Source of the DNA: Shewanella pealeana ATCC 700345
GTDB lineage: Bacteria; Pseudomonadota; Gammaproteobacteria; Enterobacterales; Shewanellaceae
Assembly: GCF_000018285.1 (NCBI RefSeq)
Contig: NC_009901.1
Coordinates: forward strand, 247,001-311,000
DNA: 64,000 nt
Direction of reading: 5' to 3'
The first letter of the stretch is position 1. Every line of letters begins with the position of its first letter. The notes below the pieces were generated by a model that worked only from the letters and a program-made list of their open reading frames with translations, had not been told where the DNA came from and did not search any database. Positions 59,836 through 64,000 of the stretch are shown here, piece after piece. The translations under genes and the position numbers were made by a program.

Positions 59836-60255
59836 ATGCGTACATTACCAATACTGTTGTTGATATTGAGCATTGCATTGAGCGGTTGCGCCTCGAGCGA
59901 AGCGAGTAAAGAGCGGGCCGCAATGTATACTTTTACTGAACTTGAACAGGTAAATTCAATCGGTAATTTTCGTATGGATGGTTGGGAAAGTGTCGATAAA
60001 TACTCAGTTATCGTTAATTCCCGACCTAGGCAGAGCTATTTGTTGATCTTGAGTGGTGGCTTAAATGATCTTAAATTTGCCCAAGGCTTATTGGTAACAT
60101 CCACTCTCGGCAAGGTCGAGGTGGGTTTTGATACTGTCTCTACCGTGCAAGACCCTATGATGAAGGCGCAAATAAAGCGGATCTATAAGCTGGAGAATAA
60201 ACAGCAGAAGAATGATATTAAGGCCAAAATTGAAGCCTTCGCTGATAGCAAGTAG
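59836..60255 (+). CDS. DUF6491-like lipoprotein
   Basis: This 139-aa lipoprotein has lipobox LSGC (Cys18). Its mature part has IGNFRMDGWESVDKYSVIVNSRPRQSYLLIL and a Lys-rich C-terminus, a pattern I associate with the DUF6491 family. Function is unknown. GCAGGAGA precedes the ATG. It is a single gene closed by a hairpin terminator. Confidence 0.75.
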   Translation: MRTLPILLLILSIALSGCASSEASKERAAMYTFTELEQVNSIGNFRMDGWESVDKYSVIVNSRPRQSYLLILSGGLNDLKFAQGLLVTSTLGKVEVGFDTVSTVQDPMMKAQIKRIYKLENKQQKNDIKAKIEAFADSK

Positions 60256-60322
60256 CGTTGGCTCGTGGGTCTGGCTAATAACTTTTAGTCGTGGTTCAGA
60301 GTAATCATATCGGCCAGCATTT

Positions 60323-60350
60323 AAGCCTCTCATTTATTAGAGGCTTTTTT
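60323..60350 (+). terminator. Terminator after the DUF6491-like gene
   Basis: The stem AAGCCTCT / AGAGGCTT with an 8-nt loop is followed by Ts. Confidence 0.85.
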
Positions 60351-60432
60351 ATATAGTTCGTCTTCTGGCCATGGTTCCTAGGAGGCGTCTATCAGCATAG
60401 ACTTCAGCCTAGTCGCCCAATTAACGACATGG

Positions 60433-62079
60433 TTAGAAATGACTCTTCACCTGAAAACGCCACTCCCAACTATTCACTTCAGGCCCTGATGTATAGGGCA
60501 CACTTAAGTCGATATGGGCCACATTGCCGTAGCTCGATTTCGATGAATAAATTCGCGCGCCAATACCGAAACTGCCGATAGGTGATGACACCGCATTGTT
60601 TTCATCGGGGCCGCCAAAGGCGTGGCCCACATCGGTAAAAATTGCCCAGCCGAGCTCGGCTAACTGATACAGATTGATATTGGGGTAGTGACGGAGTTCG
60701 GCGGTAAAGGCCCATTGATGATCGCCATACTGATAGTCATTTGGGTAGCCGCGAACGCCTGTCTCATCACCTAAGGCAAATGGCTCGTCTAAGTAGTTAT
60801 TTTGCGAAGTGCTGACTCTGAGTTTTGAGTAGGCAGTCCATTTTTGGGTGATATGGTAGAAGTACTCTGCAGCAAGATTAACTTGATAGAAATCTTTTTG
60901 GCTGGTGGCAAACACCCCTTTGGCATCCATCCCTAATAAAACCAGCTGTCCATCGCCTTGATAGCCACGGCTCGATATCAAGTCAATATGGTAACCAATA
61001 GGTGAGTTATCACTGATATCTCGAGTTTCTATACCGAGCTTAAAATAATGCTGCCAGCCTAAGTTAAAGTCCTCATTATTTTTAATTAGGTGCACATTGT
61101 TGAGCACCTTAAAGTCATCTTGTAGATATTGATATGCGATCCATGGGTAGAGGAAATCTCGGTCTTGTGGCAGTGCTGACATAGGGTAACTATCGACATG
61201 AGCGAACTCGTGCCTGTCTTGGGTAATCCCCGTGATAACTCTTGAGAGTTGTTTGCTATCGCGCTCGACTAGCCAACCTAAATGGGCGTTGTTATAGCTC
61301 TCGATATGTTCAAACTCACTGATATCCTGTCCGTTTTGTTTGAGTGTGTCGATACGTAAATCATCTAAGTATTCGGCGGAGTAGCTGTGAGTGCCATCTA
61401 AACTGTAGAAAGGTTTTTCAAAATAAACATGCTTTGCTTGGCCATCGCTATTATCGTAAAAGCTTGCGGCGATAGTCGCGTGTTTGATGACGTTCACAGG
61501 TGCTTCAACGGCAAACAGATAGCCCGTTCTATCAACGTTTGATTGATACTTTATACGGGTACGAATGCCGTAGCCGAGCAAATTATCTTCTTTAAGACCG
61601 AACGAAAACTTGCTCTCCCCACCGCTATGGCTGGCACTAAAGGTTGGTAATAGTGACCAGTTGTCCCAAGTTTCGACCAGAATATTTTCACCTTCATCGG
61701 CAAGATCGGCATCAGCAGCAGGTTGGGAAAATGTGACTCTGGCATCGCGAAGATAGGCTTGCGCCCGTAGCAGTCGTTGTGCTTCTTCTAAGTTTTTTAG
61801 GCTGACTTTATCGCCCTCTGAAAAGCTCAGTTTATCGCGGATCACCAAGTCTCGAGTATTGATATGTAGGTAATTGGCCCATCGATGAATAAAAAAAGTT
61901 TCGGGGTCGGATAGGTCAAAAATGTCATTACTCTTGATGACAATATTCTTGGTTTGCTTTTTTTGCTGGTAATCATCTGCAGCTTTGTTTTCGACAGCGG
62001 TAATTTTTTTTTCAGCCGAAGCTGCACCCGCTTGGATGCTAAAAAATATCGATAATGCTAGGCCGCAAACCCGTTCCAT
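60433..62079 (-). CDS. BamA/TamA-family outer-membrane protein with one POTRA domain
   Basis: This 548-aa protein has a signal peptide (MERVCGLALSIFFSIQAGAASA), a short Lys-rich linker, one POTRA-like domain (about 75-145: SFSEGDKVSLKNLEEAQRLLRAQAYLRDARVTF) and an Omp85-type barrel (about 160-548). The barrel carries the VRGY motif of the family (GVRGYPNDY) and ends KSHF. The open frame starts at 62118, but ATG 62079 has GGAGG about 9 nt upstream. The substrate is unknown; with one POTRA it resembles neither BamA (five) nor TamA (three). Confidence 0.82.
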   Translation of the reverse strand: MERVCGLALSIFFSIQAGAASAEKKITAVENKAADDYQQKKQTKNIVIKSNDIFDLSDPETFFIHRWANYLHINTRDLVIRDKLSFSEGDKVSLKNLEEAQRLLRAQAYLRDARVTFSQPAADADLADEGENILVETWDNWSLLPTFSASHSGGESKFSFGLKEDNLLGYGIRTRIKYQSNVDRTGYLFAVEAPVNVIKHATIAASFYDNSDGQAKHVYFEKPFYSLDGTHSYSAEYLDDLRIDTLKQNGQDISEFEHIESYNNAHLGWLVERDSKQLSRVITGITQDRHEFAHVDSYPMSALPQDRDFLYPWIAYQYLQDDFKVLNNVHLIKNNEDFNLGWQHYFKLGIETRDISDNSPIGYHIDLISSRGYQGDGQLVLLGMDAKGVFATSQKDFYQVNLAAEYFYHITQKWTAYSKLRVSTSQNNYLDEPFALGDETGVRGYPNDYQYGDHQWAFTAELRHYPNINLYQLAELGWAIFTDVGHAFGGPDENNAVSSPIGSFGIGARIYSSKSSYGNVAHIDLSVPYTSGPEVNSWEWRFQVKSHF

Positions 62080-62222
62080 AGATAGCAGTCCTCCTTGGCT
62101 AGTATCGACAACAGGCATAGATTAATAACATATGCTAAGTGTAGATTAGTCAAGTAATAACAGGCTGTTTAACTTAGGCTAAACTTGGAAGTTAGATTAA
62201 AGTCGAGAGGTTTTAGCCTAAT

Positions 62223-62250
62223 AAAAAGAGCGCCTATAAGCGCTCTTTTT
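62223..62250. terminator. Terminator between the ThrE-like and BamA-like genes
   Basis: An 11-bp stem AAAAAGAGCGC / GCGCTCTTTTT with a 6-nt loop and A/T runs. It serves the ThrE-like gene on the minus strand. Confidence 0.88.
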
Positions 62251-62272
62251 CGGTATTGATTGCCGTTAATTC

Positions 62273-63493
62273 TTACAGGGTGCGCCTTGGTGGCACTGCG
62301 ACATTGGCAAAAATTAAGCCCGCAACAATTGACATGAAAATTAAGAAGATTTGAATGCCTAAGTGCGACTGATTAAAGATAGTCTCACCCAAGATTAAGG
62401 TATTAAGGCCGATATAGGTTTTGCTGCCGGGTACTAAGATGACGATACCTTGTAAGAGTGCGATAGAGGCGGGAGCCTTCATCCAGCGGGCGAAGAGGTT
62501 GGAGTATACGCCTACTGCTAATGCACCAAAGAAAATACCGATAGATTCGCCAAAATAGAGTCCACCTAACATGGCTGAGAAGAAGGCGACGATGCCCGCC
62601 ATAATCCCCCATGGTGAATCTTTTAGACGCGCTTTAAAGATAATCACTAGCGCTGTAGAAAGAATGGGGACCGCCGCCCAAATTCCCCACTGGGGTAAAG
62701 ATTCTGGCGGCTGATAGGTTACTTCACCAAATAGTGTCTTACCTATAGCCATGCCTAAGATCACCCCAAAATAGAGCTTAAATAGCAACATGAAGGCATC
62801 CATGACCCTTGCTGTACCTGAGATTAAATCTCGTGCAGCCAGTTCGGCTAAGCCGAGCGTCAAGGCTAAACCGGGTATGAAAATGATAATGCCAGAGAGG
62901 ATCACTACGGGAATATTCACCGAGGGATCAAATTGGGCAATGGCATAGGCGGCAATAGCGCATAAAATGGCGGCGAGAGGTTCAAGCATCTCAGCCATGC
63001 GTTTAGAGCGCTCGGCGCGATAGACTAAACCATAAACCATTAAGCCTAATATTCCTGACCAGAACACATCGTTCCAACTGGTGCCCATTAACATGGCAAA
63101 AGCACCTGCTGAAGTGCCAAAGGCCATTAGGGTTAATTTGGTGCCGTAGGGGTTAGGCTTATTGGCAATTTCTTCTAGACGTTCAAGTGCCTCACTAAGC
63201 GTGCGTTGACCAGACATGAGCTCTTCGACTAACTCATCGGTTCTAGCTAGTGAGCCTAAATCGAGTTCACCGGGTTTCACTCGGGCGACGTGGTTATATT
63301 CTTGGTCTTCCTCATGTTGCAGCACAAAAGTCATCGCAGTAGGCGAAATCAAAAAATAACCTTCAATGCCGAGCACGTTAGACACACCTTGCAAGTGGGC
63401 TTCAAGGCGGTAGGCCGGAGTACCAAATTTATGCAGTGCCTTACCGAGCCTAATGATGAAACGGCGCTTTTCTAAAAACTCTTGATTATCCAC
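62273..63493 (-). CDS. ThrE-family threonine/serine exporter
   Basis: This 406-aa membrane protein fuses the N-terminal ThrE domain (DUF1212-like, about 10-250, with an opening hydrophilic part YFLISPTAMTFVL... and five spans) and the C-terminal ThrE_2 domain (about 265-400, five more spans). Single-chain proteins of this kind export threonine and serine in Corynebacterium; in other bacteria the halves are separate genes. The start is GTG at 63493. The substrate is inferred from the family only. Confidence 0.85.
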   Translation of the reverse strand: MDNQEFLEKRRFIIRLGKALHKFGTPAYRLEAHLQGVSNVLGIEGYFLISPTAMTFVLQHEEDQEYNHVARVKPGELDLGSLARTDELVEELMSGQRTLSEALERLEEIANKPNPYGTKLTLMAFGTSAGAFAMLMGTSWNDVFWSGILGLMVYGLVYRAERSKRMAEMLEPLAAILCAIAAYAIAQFDPSVNIPVVILSGIIIFIPGLALTLGLAELAARDLISGTARVMDAFMLLFKLYFGVILGMAIGKTLFGEVTYQPPESLPQWGIWAAVPILSTALVIIFKARLKDSPWGIMAGIVAFFSAMLGGLYFGESIGIFFGALAVGVYSNLFARWMKAPASIALLQGIVILVPGSKTYIGLNTLILGETIFNQSHLGIQIFLIFMSIVAGLIFANVAVPPRRTL

Positions 63494-63522
63494 TATCTTA
63501 CTTCGCTATAGGTGACTTCAGG

Positions 63523-63669
63523 ATGATTCGCTTGATTAAACAACTGCTTATTATGATTGTTATTGGTTGTTCGGCGCAGATGCTCACTTGGCATATTTTG
63601 ACGAGCGCATCTTACCTTATTTGGGCTAAAAAAGTTGCCATTTATTTACATAATGTTCCGCAATTGTAA
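63523..63669 (+). CDS. Possible small lipoprotein or membrane peptide, 48 aa
   Basis: An intact frame from ATG 63523 to TAA encodes 48 aa, with AGGTGA 7 nt upstream of the ATG. The N-terminus MIRLIKQLLIMIVIGCSAQ has two basic residues, a hydrophobic stretch and a lipobox-like VIGC. The gene starts 29 nt from the divergent ThrE-like gene and ends 38 nt before the MAPEG gene. No homologue is recognised. Confidence 0.35.
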   Translation: MIRLIKQLLIMIVIGCSAQMLTWHILTSASYLIWAKKVAIYLHNVPQL

Positions 63670-63707
63670 TGCTGCGGTGTTGAATACGAATTTTAATGGA
63701 AATCATC

Positions 63708-64000
63708 ATGTCACTAGCCATATCTGGTCTGTATATCAGCCTCACCGCATTGCTTATCGTTGCTCTGACTTATCGAGTGATAAAACTAAGGCGTACCCAT
63801 AAAATCGGTATTGGCAGTGCTGGTAATGAATCGCTGGCATTAGCTCAAAGGGTGCATGCCAATTTGCTTGAAAATGCGCCCATAGCCTTGCTGTTGCTGC
63901 TGGTCGCCGAAACCAATGGCGCTAACAATTTGTTACTGCATTTATTCGGTAGCATTTGGTTAGTCGCCCGTTTAATGCATGCCGTAGGTTTAACCCAAGG
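63708..64000 (+). CDS. MAPEG-family (YecN-like) membrane protein, 3' end outside window
   Basis: The 97 codons seen encode hydrophobic spans with the MAPEG landmark AQRVHANLLENAPIALLLLLVAE, where Arg and Glu-Asn contact glutathione in characterised members, and ARLMHAVGL near the edge. YecN of E. coli has the same motif. An in-frame ATG occurs four codons upstream at 63696; ATG 63708 has GGAAA before it. The gene is cut by the window end. Confidence 0.85.
   Translation, partial: MSLAISGLYISLTALLIVALTYRVIKLRRTHKIGIGSAGNESLALAQRVHANLLENAPIALLLLLVAETNGANNLLLHLFGSIWLVARLMHAVGLTQ

Overview
The window is a gammaproteobacterial chromosome segment that looks like Shewanella or a close marine relative. 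The signs are the gene order ppc / argE-argCBFGH / mrcA-pilMNOPQ-aroKB-damX-dam-rpe-gph-trpS, a rrn operon ending in 5S-tRNA-Thr-5S, the block lpoA-yraN-diaA-dolP beside rsmI and rnpB, and a palindromic repeat of a kind I associate with Shewanella genomes. The genus is an inference from synteny and protein character; no database was searched.

Layout. 1-2005: 3' half of a 23S rRNA gene, two identical 5S genes around tRNA-Thr(GGU), and a strong terminator. 2150-2420: a non-coding, MITE-like element built of two hairpins. 2650-8501: cinA, a DUF1439 lipoprotein overlapping ppc, and argE. 8508-14294: ARG boxes between argE and the divergent argCBFGH operon, which together cover most of arginine biosynthesis. 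14398-29763: mrcA (PBP1a) divergent from pilMNOPQ, aroKB, damX, dam, two small unknown genes, rpe-gph-trpS. 29830-36268: a LysR/EamA divergon, dolP-diaA-yraN-lpoA, and rsmI. 36369-36970: rnpB with a clear sigma70 promoter, followed by three tandem copies of its own 3' end plus hairpin terminator.

The second half is more accessory. 37069-41559: a ProXWV compatible-solute importer whose operon ends in an outer-membrane porin gene. 42108-48933: a LysR gene divergent from a four-gene redox operon (cytochrome b, Tat-type four-cluster ferredoxin, tungsten aldehyde oxidoreductase of the YdhV kind, and a 117-aa orphan) plus an outer-membrane barrel. This block lies between two almost identical terminator hairpins. 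49091-52088: an NDH-2-like flavoprotein and a membrane diguanylate cyclase. 52132-57471: a LysR regulator with glutathione-dependent formaldehyde detoxification genes (gfa, frmA, fghA), a YbiI-like zinc-finger gene and an atypical SMR transporter. 57614-63493: a possible metal-handling cluster (histidine-rich protein, HupE/UreJ-like membrane protein, anchored periplasmic protein), a small lipoprotein, a BamA-like barrel protein and a ThrE-type exporter. The window ends inside a MAPEG-family gene.

The most notable new observation is that four promoters between 53.1 and 57.1 kb share one architecture with identical spacing: a T-N11-A type site, 33 bp, then TTATCA-N16-TATAAT. They precede gfa, the ybiI-like gene, frmA and the SMR gene. 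The site lies about 66 bp upstream of the predicted start, where LysR-type activators bind. This predicts a small formaldehyde regulon run by the adjacent LysR gene, including a transporter and a zinc-finger protein not usually tied to formaldehyde.
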